A DNA stretch of 64,000 bases from Bolinopsis microptera (lineage: Eukaryota; Ctenophora; Tentaculata; Lobata; Bolinopsidae): NCBI RefSeq assembly GCF_026151205.1, contig NC_087081.1:12153113-12217112 (forward strand). The letters run 5' to 3'. The translations under genes and the position numbers were made by a program. The notes beneath the pieces were generated by a model, which ran no database searches, had not been told where the DNA came from, and saw nothing but the letters and a program-made list of their open reading frames with translations. Below are positions 1 through 10,840 of this stretch, piece by piece. How positions within the stretch are numbered: position 1 is the first letter of the stretch; each line of letters begins with the position of its first letter.

Positions 1-2608
1 GGTACATATATGAGCTAAGATGAACCTGTCGTCTCAAATGGAGAGGAAGCCATCCCATATTTTTGTATACATTAACCGACCTCTCTCTGATGTTTACATC
101 TAGGGCTATTTTAGCAACCTTTTTGTACATGATATCTAACTCTCCTAGTCGTTTTTTATATGTTCTTGACCAGATGGTGTCTAAGTAGTCAAAATGTGGC
201 AACATAAGTGCATTAGCAAACATCTTCCTGAACTTAAGAGGGAGAAGTTTTTTTGATCTATACATAGCACCAATTCTTTTGGATATCTTTTTCTTAATGT
301 TATCAATATGTTCATTAAATGTCAATCTGCTGTCAACTATAAGTCCAAGGTACTTATGGGATTTAGTTTCACAGATTACCAAAGTAAGGTCATCACAAAT
401 TTCAACAAGGATGGCATCAAGGTTAGGCTTAGAGTCAAGGATCATTAGTTTTGTCTTTTCATTATTCAGGGATAGTTTATTAGCCTGAAGCCATCTGATA
501 ACTAATTTCAACTCTTGTTTGATGTTACCATAGTTTCCTCTAGATATATTGTCAAAATATAATGCACCGTCATCAGCAAATAGATAAGGTTTAGAAAATA
601 GGCATGCATTAGGCAGGTCATTGATAAAAATGCCGAATAGAATTGGTCCTAATATACTTCCTTGAGGCACTCCAGAGTTCAATGAATGTAAACTGCTTAT
701 CCTACTCCCAACTCTAGTTTGCTGTAATCTATCTGTGAGGAAGCTCCTAAACCAGCTCAATGCAGTATCTTTTATTCCATAATGCTTCAGCTTTTGAATG
801 AGAATATCATGGTTAACAGTATCAAATGCCTTTCTGATGTCCAGGAAGATAATTGCAGGATGCTTGGCACTGTTCTTAGCAGTAAATATACGATCAAACA
901 GATCTAACATGAGATAAGTTGTAGAGTGATCTTTACGGAAACCATATTGATGCTCTGAAAGTATTCCCTTTTCATCAAGATATTGAGTCAGTTGGGAGTT
1001 CACACAAAATTCGATGCACTTTCCAAGAATCGGTAAAATTGAGATTGGTCGATAATTACTAGGATTCTCAGTATCACCATCCTTATGGATTGGGGTGACT
1101 TTTGCAACCTTGCAGCTGTTTGGCATGATGCCACTGGATAAACTCAAATTTACAAGATGTGTTAATGGAGCAATAAATGCAGGTAAAATTTGTCTAAACA
1201 CTCTCAATGGTATATGATCATTAGTGGATTTGCTACAAGGGATACTTGCCACATAGTCTAAGATATTGGACTCAGTTATTTCAGTAAAGCTATTCAAGCT
1301 GGTCTCGTTGTCAATCTGCTCATTTTGTAGATAAGATAGAAATTCATTTTCATTTTCCAGCTGCACTTCTGCTTGGATCTTTGGACCTATTTCAGCAAAA
1401 TATTTATTGGTGGTTTCAGCATCAAGATTGTTATTGATATTGTTAGCTTTAACAGGCAGATTTGATGCTGTCTTTATCGTTTTCCATACACCCTTTAGAT
1501 CATTCATGGCACACTTGGCTTTCAGTTCTGTTGCTAAGTTAGTCTTCCTATTAATTCTAGACAAATAGGTTGAATAGTTTCTCTGCCGTTTATATGCCAT
1601 CCATAATGAGTCACATTTATTACAGTGTATAAGACCATTTGGATGTATACGTCTGTTCTTGTTGTGTGTTAAAAATTTACGGTAAAGTTTCCCTTTCAAT
1701 TTCTTACTTTCTAAAAATTCTGGAGATGGCTTATGGATGTAATCACTATGGCACTTAATTTGTTTAATTGGACAGAAGTGATCATAGTAGTGATCAATAT
1801 GTTCGTTTAAACCATCAACTGCATCATTCAGACTAGTTGAATCTATTATTGGTCTATAATCACAGGTTTCCAAAAATTCTTTAAGAGCCGTAACATTCAT
1901 TTTGCTGTGATCTCTTATTAGTAACTTCTTGAATTTTGAGGCCTTATGCACATTGAAATCGACAATGAACTTTACGACCTGATGATCTCCTATACAATCA
2001 TCAAGGACTTTGCAGTCAAGAAACTTGGAGTAAGTGTTTGTTATGACAACATCGATTGTGGTCTTTGTGATTCTGTTTCCTAGTTTAGCAATGCGGGTAA
2101 TATCCTGAACTACCTGTACCATTCCAAACATTTTCATTGTAATGTCTAATTTCTTATAGTTCATACTGCTGATGTTGTTTTGGTCTACATTTACATCACC
2201 CAGCCAAATAACATTCTTACTTCCTATACTCATCATGCAGTCTGTCATATAATCTAAAAATTTGTCAAGAGGACTAAACAACTCAGATCTGTAGAAACAG
2301 CAGATGAAAATATTGCAATCTGTAAGATGGATCCAAATAGCCTCGATTTGGTCATATTGCAAAACTAAGTTTAGTTGAATCATTTTAAACTTTATGTGCT
2401 CACTGATGAGAATGCCACATCCCCCATGACCATTGTCGTTAGGACGGTCTTTGCGGATAAAAGTAAAATTCTTGGGTAGGTTTAGACTGGCTGAGTCAAT
2501 ATCCGACTTAAGATTTGTTTCATTCAGGCATAAAACATCTAATTTCTCTTTCCAGATTAGATCTTGGATTTCAAGACATTTTGGCATACCTGTTAGTCCT
2601 CCCTGCAT
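1..2608 (-). CDS. LINE A ORF2: endonuclease-reverse transcriptase, partial
   Basis: Reading from the first in-frame ATG (2608; the frame is open back to a stop near 2722) the frame runs about 869 codons without interruption to the window edge. The N-terminal part shows endonuclease/exonuclease/phosphatase motifs: LCLNETNL, the metal-binding GDVNVD, and IGDHQVV where most relatives have SDH. The RT follows with KVTPIHKDG, NYRPISILP, FLDIRKAFDTVNHDIL, GVPQGSILGPILF and the catalytic LFADDGA near 565-580. The C-terminal thumb region ends in MGWLPLHLRRQVHL at the edge. This protein nicks target DNA and reverse-transcribes the element RNA (family knowledge). Translation may start by reinitiation after ORF1. 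The C-terminus is missing here. Confidence 0.9.
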   Translation of the reverse strand, partial: MQGGLTGMPKCLEIQDLIWKEKLDVLCLNETNLKSDIDSASLNLPKNFTFIRKDRPNDNGHGGCGILISEHIKFKMIQLNLVLQYDQIEAIWIHLTDCNIFICCFYRSELFSPLDKFLDYMTDCMMSIGSKNVIWLGDVNVDQNNISSMNYKKLDITMKMFGMVQVVQDITRIAKLGNRITKTTIDVVITNTYSKFLDCKVLDDCIGDHQVVKFIVDFNVHKASKFKKLLIRDHSKMNVTALKEFLETCDYRPIIDSTSLNDAVDGLNEHIDHYYDHFCPIKQIKCHSDYIHKPSPEFLESKKLKGKLYRKFLTHNKNRRIHPNGLIHCNKCDSLWMAYKRQRNYSTYLSRINRKTNLATELKAKCAMNDLKGVWKTIKTASNLPVKANNINNNLDAETTNKYFAEIGPKIQAEVQLENENEFLSYLQNEQIDNETSLNSFTEITESNILDYVASIPCSKSTNDHIPLRVFRQILPAFIAPLTHLVNLSLSSGIMPNSCKVAKVTPIHKDGDTENPSNYRPISILPILGKCIEFCVNSQLTQYLDEKGILSEHQYGFRKDHSTTYLMLDLFDRIFTAKNSAKHPAIIFLDIRKAFDTVNHDILIQKLKHYGIKDTALSWFRSFLTDRLQQTRVGSRISSLHSLNSGVPQGSILGPILFGIFINDLPNACLFSKPYLFADDGALYFDNISRGNYGNIKQELKLVIRWLQANKLSLNNEKTKLMILDSKPNLDAILVEICDDLTLVICETKSHKYLGLIVDSRLTFNEHIDNIKKKISKRIGAMYRSKKLLPLKFRKMFANALMLPHFDYLDTIWSRTYKKRLGELDIMYKKVAKIALDVNIRERSVNVYKNMGWLPLHLRRQVHLSSYMY

Positions 2609-2879
2609 GTTGCAATGTCCCACTGCAAGCTTTTTGGCATGGTATGAAACTGTGATTTTACTAATGCACGGGTTAATGCAAGAACTGCTGTGAGAGCATG
2701 AAAATTTTTCCAATTTATGCTGCTATAAACTTGTCAGAATAAGATAAATTGCAGAACTGGCAAATTTGTATGAGATAATAACAAAACTTTCTAAAACTTC
2801 AATAAACATGAGGAACAATGTGTAATTATCCCTTATCTAGAATCTAGATGAAATAAATGTTAACAATCTTTCTGAAAAT
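2609..2879 (-). other. Inter-ORF region of LINE A
   Basis: AT-rich spacer between ORF1 stop and the ORF2 ATG. The ORF2 frame is already open from about 2720, so an upstream non-ATG start is possible. Nothing else is seen. Confidence 0.5.
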
Positions 2880-4754
2880 TCAAACTTGCTTATGGGCCCA
2901 ATACTTCAGAAATTTAGCAAGTCGAATAACACCGCTTGTATTGAGGTGACAGTTATCAGATATTTTTGCAGATGGTCTGGCAAAATAAAATTCTTTCCTG
3001 AATCCACTTCTATTATAGTTAAATAAATTATGGGTGCTAATGTAATTAAAACAAGAATCTTTGCTACACATATCCTTAATAACCTTATTCAGCTCTGCCA
3101 CAACATCATTGCGGCCTTTTGTACTCCTGGGAAGAATATTGAGAACATTAATTGTTGCATTCGGATACACTGACTTGAGATAATTTAAGAGATTACTAAT
3201 GTCACCCGCTGCATCCTTCAGTGACTTTGAGCCAAAATAGACTGTGTTCACATTATTAGTTCCTGTCATAATATAAATAATAGATGGGGATGGAACGGAG
3301 TGTAGGTCAGTTTTTAGTTTATTTAACATTACTTTGGCATCAGCCCCAGGATAAAACAGTTTACTAGCACTAACAGTGGACGATGATAACTTGTCCGCAT
3401 CAAGAAACCTTAACATAGAGCTGCTTATGAATAGGACAGACTTTTGTGAAGCTTTGGCTGGCTGTTTGCAAACTGAGAGTGCAGGTGAAGAAGAGTCTGT
3501 CAGTTTGTGTCCTGAATGAGGGATGGGTGGGGGCGGTGAACGCAGACCAAACTCAGTTGACTGAGTGATCCTAGGGGGCTTCATCAGTCTTAGGGTGATG
3601 CTGATCCGGGGTTCATCACACATTTCGTCTGGCAGTATCTCATGTTGAAAGTCAGCCTGAGACAATTTGGACATGATGAAGACATCTCCATGCTGAAGCT
3701 GCACAGAGCCCACAACTTCATTGCTGCCGTTTGATCTAATTTGCAGTGTTCTCGTCGCACCAAGTGAAATGGTTACAATATCAGAGTGTTCTACAATACA
3801 TGATTCAGAATCGCTATGAGCTGGCATGAACTCTGCTCCAGTTTCATATAGATTGACGAGAATACTATTGTGTCTGAAATTGGGTAATATCACATTAATG
3901 TAGGAGCTGAGTTTAGCAAGGTAGGAATCATTGTGTACACTTTTTGGGTCATGTGTTGCACCTGAATACTCATAGGGAAAGTCACCAAAATAAACCGATT
4001 TCCTGTTTTTAAAGCCGTGACTGAACTCAAGTTCTTCCATTAATAGATCAAGTGAAAATTTAGAGAATGGACCATCATCTAGTAGGGTAACTGGTTTCAC
4101 TGGTGATGGGGAACAAGTTACAGATATATTCATTGGCCCCGGTGTTATAGGATCGTAGACAGGGGCAGGGACCAAGTTTGGATATTTGTCTCTGGGCTTA
4201 GGGGTGTTGATCCGTGATTCACCAGTAGCAGTAGATACAGGGAGATCAGACACATCATCCTCGTCTGCCATAACCTCGTTAACAACAATCTCACTGATAA
4301 CAATCTCGTTTCCAACAACCTCCTGTGGAACAACCTTGTCCACGACATCGTTGTCAACAAACAAACTGTCCGATACAACATCTTCCACAACAATGTCATC
4401 TACATCAAACGCTTCTACTTGATTGATAACAACGTGTGACTGAGGGGTAATGGTTATGATCTCACATTCAATCTCCTCTGATAAGTTCGGCAGCAAATTT
4501 TCACACTTAAAACTCTGTTCTTGTATTTGAGTTTGATCTGATATGAGACTATCATTGTACTGAGCAATGAGATCACTAGTTCTGATAATTTCATTCAATA
4601 AAGACAACTTTTTTTCTAAAAAGTCAATCTTGATGTCTTTTGACAGACAATTGTTACAGTTCTCTGATTTTTCAGACTGGAATGAAAAGTTCAAATGTTC
4701 TAAAGGGCGCTCACAAAAGTGGAGACTAATGTCTGAGCTCTGATTATTTGACAT
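2880..4754 (-). CDS. LINE A ORF1: AlkB-like dioxygenase fused to SGNH esterase
   Basis: 624-residue open frame. Residues about 40-75 are charged and probably coiled coil. Residues 112-161 are a low-complexity acidic/valine stretch (repeats such as VVEDVV and EIVVNEV). Residues about 228-393 carry the AlkB-type 2-oxoglutarate/Fe(II) signature in order: NLYETG, H313-x-D315 (PAHSDSE), SLGATRT, H371 (FQHEI) and R383-ISITL-R389. A proline-rich linker leads to an SGNH/GDSL-like esterase at about 438-620, with VLFISSSM as block I, GTNN (498-501) as block III and D600-NC-H603 as the last catalytic block. Esterases are known in CR1-type ORF1 proteins; all AlkB metal ligands appear to be kept here. A role in demethylating element RNA or DNA is inference only. 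Confidence 0.85.
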   Translation of the reverse strand: MSNNQSSDISLHFCERPLEHLNFSFQSEKSENCNNCLSKDIKIDFLEKKLSLLNEIIRTSDLIAQYNDSLISDQTQIQEQSFKCENLLPNLSEEIECEIITITPQSHVVINQVEAFDVDDIVVEDVVSDSLFVDNDVVDKVVPQEVVGNEIVISEIVVNEVMADEDDVSDLPVSTATGESRINTPKPRDKYPNLVPAPVYDPITPGPMNISVTCSPSPVKPVTLLDDGPFSKFSLDLLMEELEFSHGFKNRKSVYFGDFPYEYSGATHDPKSVHNDSYLAKLSSYINVILPNFRHNSILVNLYETGAEFMPAHSDSESCIVEHSDIVTISLGATRTLQIRSNGSNEVVGSVQLQHGDVFIMSKLSQADFQHEILPDEMCDEPRISITLRLMKPPRITQSTEFGLRSPPPPIPHSGHKLTDSSSPALSVCKQPAKASQKSVLFISSSMLRFLDADKLSSSTVSASKLFYPGADAKVMLNKLKTDLHSVPSPSIIYIMTGTNNVNTVYFGSKSLKDAAGDISNLLNYLKSVYPNATINVLNILPRSTKGRNDVVAELNKVIKDMCSKDSCFNYISTHNLFNYNRSGFRKEFYFARPSAKISDNCHLNTSGVIRLAKFLKYWAHKQV

Positions 4755-4990
4755 AGTTATATTATCAAGAGTTCAATGTTCAGAAGCACAATAAACACTG
4801 TAAACACAATACCTTCAGTCCAGATAGTAGTTTTGATGAGAATAGTTTTGATGAGAAGGAGGAGGATGAGTAATCTTCAAGTACACTCACAGCAGTCCTT
4901 TGCACGTCAACACTTACGCTCGTCTATCATATCTCATACCTCAATAAATGTAATAGATTTGTAGTGTTGTAATTAGTTTTAAAATCAAGT

Positions 4991-6234
4991 ACCTCTGGGC
5001 TGCCGATACAGTCTGGCCAGATTAGCTCATCAGTCTTATGAGTCTCAGAAATTTGTTTTTGTTGGTTACAATTCTGTCCGTCCAATTTCCTATCTGCTTG
5101 TCCTTTTCTTTTTTCTTTATCAGTTCTGACGGAATTGTAATGAACAAAATCCTTATAATTATTTATGATATGTTTGATTTCTTGTTAATGTTTGTCATTC
5201 AAATTTGGTAGACGGCCCCAACGTTAATGTGGCTCTTGCTATGTGTTGGTTCAGCCGAATTAATTATTATATAATCAAGTTTATTTTTCTCGTTAGTTGT
5301 CATCCGGCCAAACATTAAGCAACTTATATTGCAGTACCATTTATCATTTAGTAATCAAAATATGTCATTGTAATTTTGCATGGCTGAAATGTAACGCTTG
5401 ATTCATATATATAATGATTAATTGAATTTTCAAATAAAAATGCCAAAAAACATTAACTCTAATTTGAGACCTATCTGACATTCCGACAAGTTTGATTTTT
5501 AATTTATATTTGCCACCTACTTTAAATAAAACGCTTCTTTTTTAGTAGTTGTCCATATTTTATATATAATTTCAATTTTCTTTTTAATTTAAAATGTTTT
5601 CAAGTAAAATTGAAAATGTAATTTCCACAATTAGCTCATTTGATAATTTCAAATAATAATTTTAATTATTATACATATTAACTAATTCATAATTCAAGCT
5701 CGCTGAACCAATGAAACAAGAAATTTTTCAATGAAACAAGAAATTTAATTTTTAGCACATTTTACAGAGTAAAGAGATGTAAAACAATTTATAAAAATAT
5801 AATGCTCATTTGGTGTATGACTTTTTGTCCTTGACTGTTAGTTTGATTTTGAAGGGACAGGCAACTAACGGGGCAGGGAATGTGCTTGCCTGAAAGCTTT
5901 TGCACACACCAAAACGCTAGTTCAGTTGAGTTTTTAGAGACAGGGCTCATATGAGGATCAGAAGAAAATTGTTAGCAGACGTTAGGGGTTCTGTTTGTGT
6001 TTGTTACTATGGGTTACAGTCTTGTAGTGACAGAAAGTCTACACTATATATATGCCTAAGTTTAAATTGTGTAGTTTGAGGATATAAGATGCAACTTTAA
6101 GATGGATATTGGAGAGCTGTTGAAAAATTATGTTCGTTGTATCAATGGTTATAATAAGCTAATATAAATATCTTAAACTATACAGTGCTAATTAAAAATT
6201 TCTTTATACTGCATTATCAAATTAAATGTTAAAA
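4991..6234. other. AT-rich DNA between two LINEs, no gene seen
   Basis: No open frame with coding character and no splice-consistent exon seen. A 17-bp phrase (AATGAAACAAGAAATTT-like) is repeated at 5710-5745. The lower end holds the 3' UTR of the next LINE. Confidence 0.4.
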
Positions 6235-8035
6235 ATTCAAAAATATACATTCATTTTATTTTATTAAAGACTTTCTCACACATACTTTTCTCACAGAACA
6301 AGACTTGGAAAACACTAGACTAGGGGAATTTCGCTGACATGTGTGTGACCAGCAAGTAGTGATCTTTCGAAGACAATATTGTTGCAGTCAAAATCTTTGA
6401 TTGTCCAATCAAGCGGGGCGTGGCTGTGTTGATTATTTAATAGTGCACGTTTAAGCTTTCCCCGCAAACACATCACACTCATGGTAAAGTCATCCATTCT
6501 AATTTTTGGAGTAATCATGTTAAAAATTTTGGTTGATCTTGTATTATGGTTATCAGGTGGGTCAGCCTGACAAATAAGTAGGGTCGGCTTCCTTGTCGAG
6601 CATGTGTAGCCTTCATGTAAGGATATTGGAGCACGAAATTTCATTATCTTGTAGAGCTCGAGGTAACAGTGGTATGTATAGAGATTTTGGATAGCTAGGA
6701 TATTATTATGTTTGAATAGCGGTTTAGTATGTTCTTTTATGAAAAACTTGTTGTTAAGTCTTTGGTGCCCTATTGGTCTGGTACGTGCACAGGTCTTAAA
6801 CTTATCAAGGTAAGCCTCCCTATCACCGAACATAACCCTAAGACAGTACTTCTGGGCGGTAAACAGAGAGCTTATACGATGCTTCGCTGCCCCACCCCAG
6901 ACAGATATACAGTAAGAGAGATGGGATTCAAACAAAGTATAGTATAGTTGTTGATGTAGAAATTCTGGAAGGGAGCAGCGAAGTCGACATAAGGTGGAAG
7001 TGGAATGATTTAGATTTCGCTTAAGGGCTTTAATGTGTTCTTCCCATGAAAGGTTTTCATCAATTATAACTCCAAGGAATTTAGTGGATGAAACTTTTTT
7101 TATCGGAAAGTTGTCTATAGTAAGTCCTACTTCATCATCTGATAGAGTCTCTGACTTAGAACCTTTCATGGGAGGCTTGAAGTGTATGTAGCAGCACTTG
7201 GACATATTTATATGTAACTTATTTGCTCGCATGTAAGACTGCAATGATGAAAGAAGCTTATTTCCACGTTCATAGGCCTCACGTTTTGTTTTTCCTACAA
7301 CAAATATATTGGTATCATCAGCAAATGTAACAAATGATCCTAGTTTAGAACTGTTTGAGATGTCGTTCATGTAGAGGAGAAATAGGAGAGGTCCAAGTAT
7401 TGAACCCTGCGGGACACCAAATTGAATAGATAGGGTGTCTGATTTTTCTCCCACAACTTCGGTGTATTGTAGTCTATTTGTTAAGTAGCTTTTTATAAGG
7501 TTATTTGCTACTCCTCTAATTCCACAGCCCTCTAATTTTATAAGTAGTGTTGAATGGTCGATAGTGTCAAAAGCTTTGCTTAAGTCAATGAATATTCCTA
7601 GAACATGATTCTTGAGTTTAAGAGATTTTGTAATTAAATCTACAGAGTAATTGACTGCATGAGATGTAGAATGGGATTGCCTAAATCCAAACTGTGTCTC
7701 CGATATGGCTCCTTGAGAGCTAACAAATCCGTATATTCTTGAGTAAATGAGCTTTTCGAAGATTTTACCGAAGACAGACAGTGTGGATATAGGACGGTAG
7801 TTCTCAATTTCTTCAGGGTTACCTTTCTTATATACAGGTGTTATCTTACCAGTTTTCAGGACATCTGGAAATATACCTTCGGCCATAAGGATATTGATGT
7901 AATTTGATAAGACCGGTGCAATTATATGAGATGACTTTTTTATTACACTTATTGGAATGTCACTAGCTTTGCCGTTTTCAAACTGATTTATAATTTTCAA
8001 TATTTCGGTCGGGGAGCAATCTTCTAGCAATTTTA
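6235..8035 (-). mobile_element. LINE B, 5'-truncated non-LTR retrotransposon
   Basis: The 3' end is near 6235-6260, where the minus strand carries AATAAA-type signals after the RT stop. The 5' end stops at about 8035 in an AATTTT repeat, so the endonuclease and all of ORF1 are missing. This is the usual result of incomplete target-primed reverse transcription. It is a different lineage from LINE A: the RT motifs are only distantly similar. Confidence 0.8.
6315..8030 (-). pseudogene. LINE B reverse transcriptase, 5'-truncated copy
   Basis: 571 codons, opening at a TTG directly after an in-frame stop, so the real start is lost. RT motifs in order: KITPVYKKG, NYRPISTLSVFGKIFEKL, FIDLSKAFDTIDH, FGVPQGSILGPLLFLLYMND, catalytic TFADDTNIF, KFLGVIIDENLSWEEHI, and a C-terminal YCISVWGGAAKHRISSLF. 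The RT itself is uninterrupted, so the copy is young, but without endonuclease it cannot move on its own. The same VWG-AAK-SLFT-QK signature occurs in the decayed fragment at 33.8 kb, which is probably a relative. Confidence 0.85.
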
Positions 8036-8039
8036 ATTT

Positions 8040-8386
8040 TAATTATTAGATTATGCGGATGCACATTTTAATTTTGGTCATAGATTGTTTGGAAAATATA
8101 AATAAATGATAAATATATTACAACAAACCAAAATAACTGAAATGTTACTAAACGAAATTCCGGATCAATATAATAAGCGCGAGCGCCGCGCGCAAAACTA
8201 TATTGTGTACCATACTGGTTTAGCCTGCTAATATAATACTATACAGTTCACGTTGTATTGCAATTGCATACCTTTTACGAAATTTTAGAAGGGGGCCGCC
8301 ACGAAATAAATTGTTGTTAATACCAATTAAGTTAATAAGTTATATTGCATTGTATGTTGATTCACAATGCCATGAATCCTTCGCAG
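8040..8386. other. AT-rich spacer, no gene seen
   Basis: No coding signal. It contains a short GC-rich phrase at 8178-8200 (GCGCGAGCGCCGCGCGC) like others in the repeats at 9.19-9.24 kb. Confidence 0.3.
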
Positions 8387-8497
8387 CTCGGTGAGGCACA
8401 GTGGTGCATTTCGCCGATCTACCGCGAAGGTGGTTGCGTGAAGAATTATTTGATACGCAGCGCGACCCAGTAGTGCATCGCGCTACAACATTGTATG
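8387..8497 (+). repeat. Dispersed repeat copy 1 (pair with 10139-10251)
   Basis: Begins TTCGCAGCTCGG and ends near CAGTAGTGCATCGCGC. A diverged copy in the same orientation lies at 10139-10251. Inside each copy the phrase CCAGYRGTGCATCKCGC occurs twice. The segment TTGGTCCAGTGG in the second copy resembles a tRNA A-box, so a SINE origin is possible. No B-box is clear. Confidence 0.55.
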
Positions 8498-8678
8498 TTA
8501 TAAATTATAAAACAACAGCTTACTTTTATTTATTAAACTCAATCATTAATGAATTAAATTTATAGTTTGTAAATTATTTTTATAATCATATTGGCATGGC
8601 ATGTTTTAATATTCAAAATTAGTCCAAATACCAAATTAAATTATTTATAATTCATCACTCTGGCAAATCACTGACCGG

Positions 8679-9113
8679 TAATTATTGTAATTATTGTAAT
8701 TATTGTAATTATTGTAATTATTGTAATTATTGTAATTATTGTAATTATTGTAATTATTGTAATTATTGTAATTATTGTAATTATTGTAATTATTGTAATT
8801 ATTGTAATTATTGTAATTATTGTAATTATTGTAATTATTGTAATTATTGTAATTATTGTAATTATTGTAATTATTGTAATTATTGTAATTATTGTAATTA
8901 TTGTAATTATTGTAATTATTGTAATTATTGTAATTATTGTAATTATTGTAATTATTGTAATTATTGTAATTATTGTAATTATTGTAATTATTGTAATTAT
9001 TGTAATTATTGTAATTATTGTAATTATTGTAATTATTGTAATTATTGTAATTATTGTAATTATTGTAATTATTGTAATTATTGTAATTATTGTAATTATT
9101 GTAATTATTGTAT
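8679..9113 (+). repeat. (TAATTATTG)n array, about 48 copies
   Basis: Near-perfect tandem array of the 9-mer TAATTATTG over 435 bp with almost no variants, implying recent expansion. It sits between the two copies of the dispersed repeat at 8387 and 10139. Confidence 0.97.
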
Positions 9114-9289
9114 TGTTAAATAATTATATTTTACGGAGCTGCTTAATTTACTAGTTGATAAATTGCTTTGACCATTGTTACTGGTCTGGACCGGCGCGCG
9201 CTACTTCGATCGAAGAGAGAAGAAAGCGCGAGCGGCGTGCGCTACTTCGAAGAAATTTAGGCGAGTAACATTCGTCAATACTTTACTCT

Positions 9290-9350
9290 AACCAGAGACC
9301 TCGAGCACTTGCAGTAGCGCTGAGCGCATGCCCGCTTTGGCTATGTGAAG
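9290..9350 (-). repeat. SINE-body fragment
   Basis: Contains CTCTAACCAGAGACCTCGAG, followed by GCAGTAGC and GGCTATGTGAA, the reverse complement of the 3' body of the tRNA-headed element at 46.0-46.2 kb. The tRNA-like head is missing. Confidence 0.6.
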
Positions 9351-9529
9351 TCGATACTCATAAATATTTGTTCCAAATACAAAATATTGACGAGACCATC
9401 AACAAAACTATTGACGAGTTCAATTCGGCGCGCGTCTAGGTAGATTATATGTTATGAACGTAAAATGATAACTCTGGAAATGTATCAGTAAAATCGAGCG
9501 CTACGCCCTACTGCAGAATTTCTTTTTCA

Positions 9530-9615
9530 TACTTTATTATTTGCTCTAACCAGAGCCCTCTCGCTTGTGCAGTAGCTATGCAGTACGCGTAGACACATGG
9601 CTATGTGAACTTTAT
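9530..9615 (-). repeat. SINE-body fragment, closer copy
   Basis: Reverse complement of 46.12-46.21 kb: shared phrases are GCTCTAACCAGAGCCCTCTC, CAGTACGCGTAGACACATGG and CTATGTGAAC. It is cut off before the tRNA-like part. It matches the 46-kb copy better than the fragment at 9290 does. Confidence 0.7.
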
Positions 9616-10840
9616 TATGGTTACTACTCTTTATGATTGTCGGGTCGTGTCCAAAATATTTGTGTCTGTTTAGTGAGTGTTTTGGTCTTACTTTTGTCAA
9701 AGTAACTTGTTAATGTTACGACTATAGGTTTAGAACGTTTGACTATATAATAATAACTTGCTACTTTTGACACAATTGAGTAATAGTCCAGATTCTGTTT
9801 ATGCTACCTCTTATTGTACATTACATTCATCTCCAGCAGACTCTAGCCATTATTGAGTTTAGTTAGCTTACTCGTTTCTAGTTAGAAGCACAGAGTTAAA
9901 GCAGCATAGAGAAGTCACACTTGTATAGATAACAAGTAGATCAAGTCACATTTTTGTACTTGTTTCTGACAGCAGACTTCATCTAATTTTTTCCATTAGT
10001 TGCACCGTTTGTTTGACTTCAGCTATTTAATGTCCACTGTATCCTTAGTATTACACTTCTTCAGATCTGGATTGTGTAGCTTAAATAAATTGTAAAATTA
10101 CTCGTTAACTTTGTTTGCCCTGTTTGACGACGTCAATCATTCGCAGCTCGGCTTGGTCCAGTGGTGCATCTCGCTGATCTAATGAAGTGGTTGCAAGATG
10201 CATTACTGGATGCGAGGCGTTGCCCAGCAGTGCATCGCGCAACAATTGTTACCTCCAAAACACTATACCACCATAATAAAGCCTATAAAGTTAAATTATC
10301 AACAGTTCTGTTGAAATCAATTTAGCTGACTTAATGTTAGTGGGAAAGGTTTTTTTTTTAAAGTTGGAAATTATTTGTATCATTTGACTTAAGAATAAGA
10401 AGATGTGTTTCACACTTTTTTTGCCCTCGGCTTCAAGACAAAGGGGAGCTACTTACTAAACCCTCAATCATGGTTTCCAGATGACTTGGATTAGTCAACC
10501 AAGGAGAATTTACAGGATTTGAACCACTTTAGGACCTACGTCTCATTACAGTATAGTTTTTTGTGTTGTTTTGTGCATCTAGTGTGAGGTGTGAATCTAT
10601 CCCAGAATGAAAATGCTTTCACGTTTAAATTCACTATTATTTATAATAAACAAGGTTTTACAACGCAGCAATAGCAGCAAATCTGGGGAAACTTTGAAAT
10701 ACACCACTTTGAAGCATTTGACTACCCCTTAAAAATCACAAATCATGAATTCTAGTTATCTGAATATTTACATAGGTCCAAAAATGTCATAGCTTCATGA
10801 TAGTGCAACGAAATAAATCCCAGAACATTTTGGTGCTGAG
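9616..10840. other. Intergenic DNA with second dispersed repeat copy
   Basis: 10139-10251 is copy 2 of the repeat described at 8387. Outside it I see no open frame, RNA gene or splice-consistent exon. Confidence 0.4.

Larger units (their letters stand above)
1..4990 (-). mobile_element. Non-LTR retrotransposon (LINE A), ORF1 + ORF2, 3' end off window
   Basis: Minus-strand element with ORF1 (2880-4754), a 160-270 bp inter-ORF gap, and ORF2 encoding an apurinic-type endonuclease then reverse transcriptase and still open at base 1. I see no frameshift or stop in either frame, which suggests a recent insertion. An ORF1 esterase plus an EN-RT ORF2 is the layout of CR1/L2-type LINEs. The 5' boundary is approximate: about 240 bp of possible 5' UTR lies above 4754. 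The 3' UTR and tail are outside the window, so no target-site duplication can be checked. Confidence 0.85.

Noticed and set aside
4145-4422. Frames of 84 and 78 codons overlapping LINE A ORF1
   Set aside because: Shadows of the acidic Val/Asp/Glu repeat region of ORF1.
8679-9113. Regular array as a possible CRISPR
   Set aside because: 9-bp units with no spacers, in an animal genome. It is a microsatellite.
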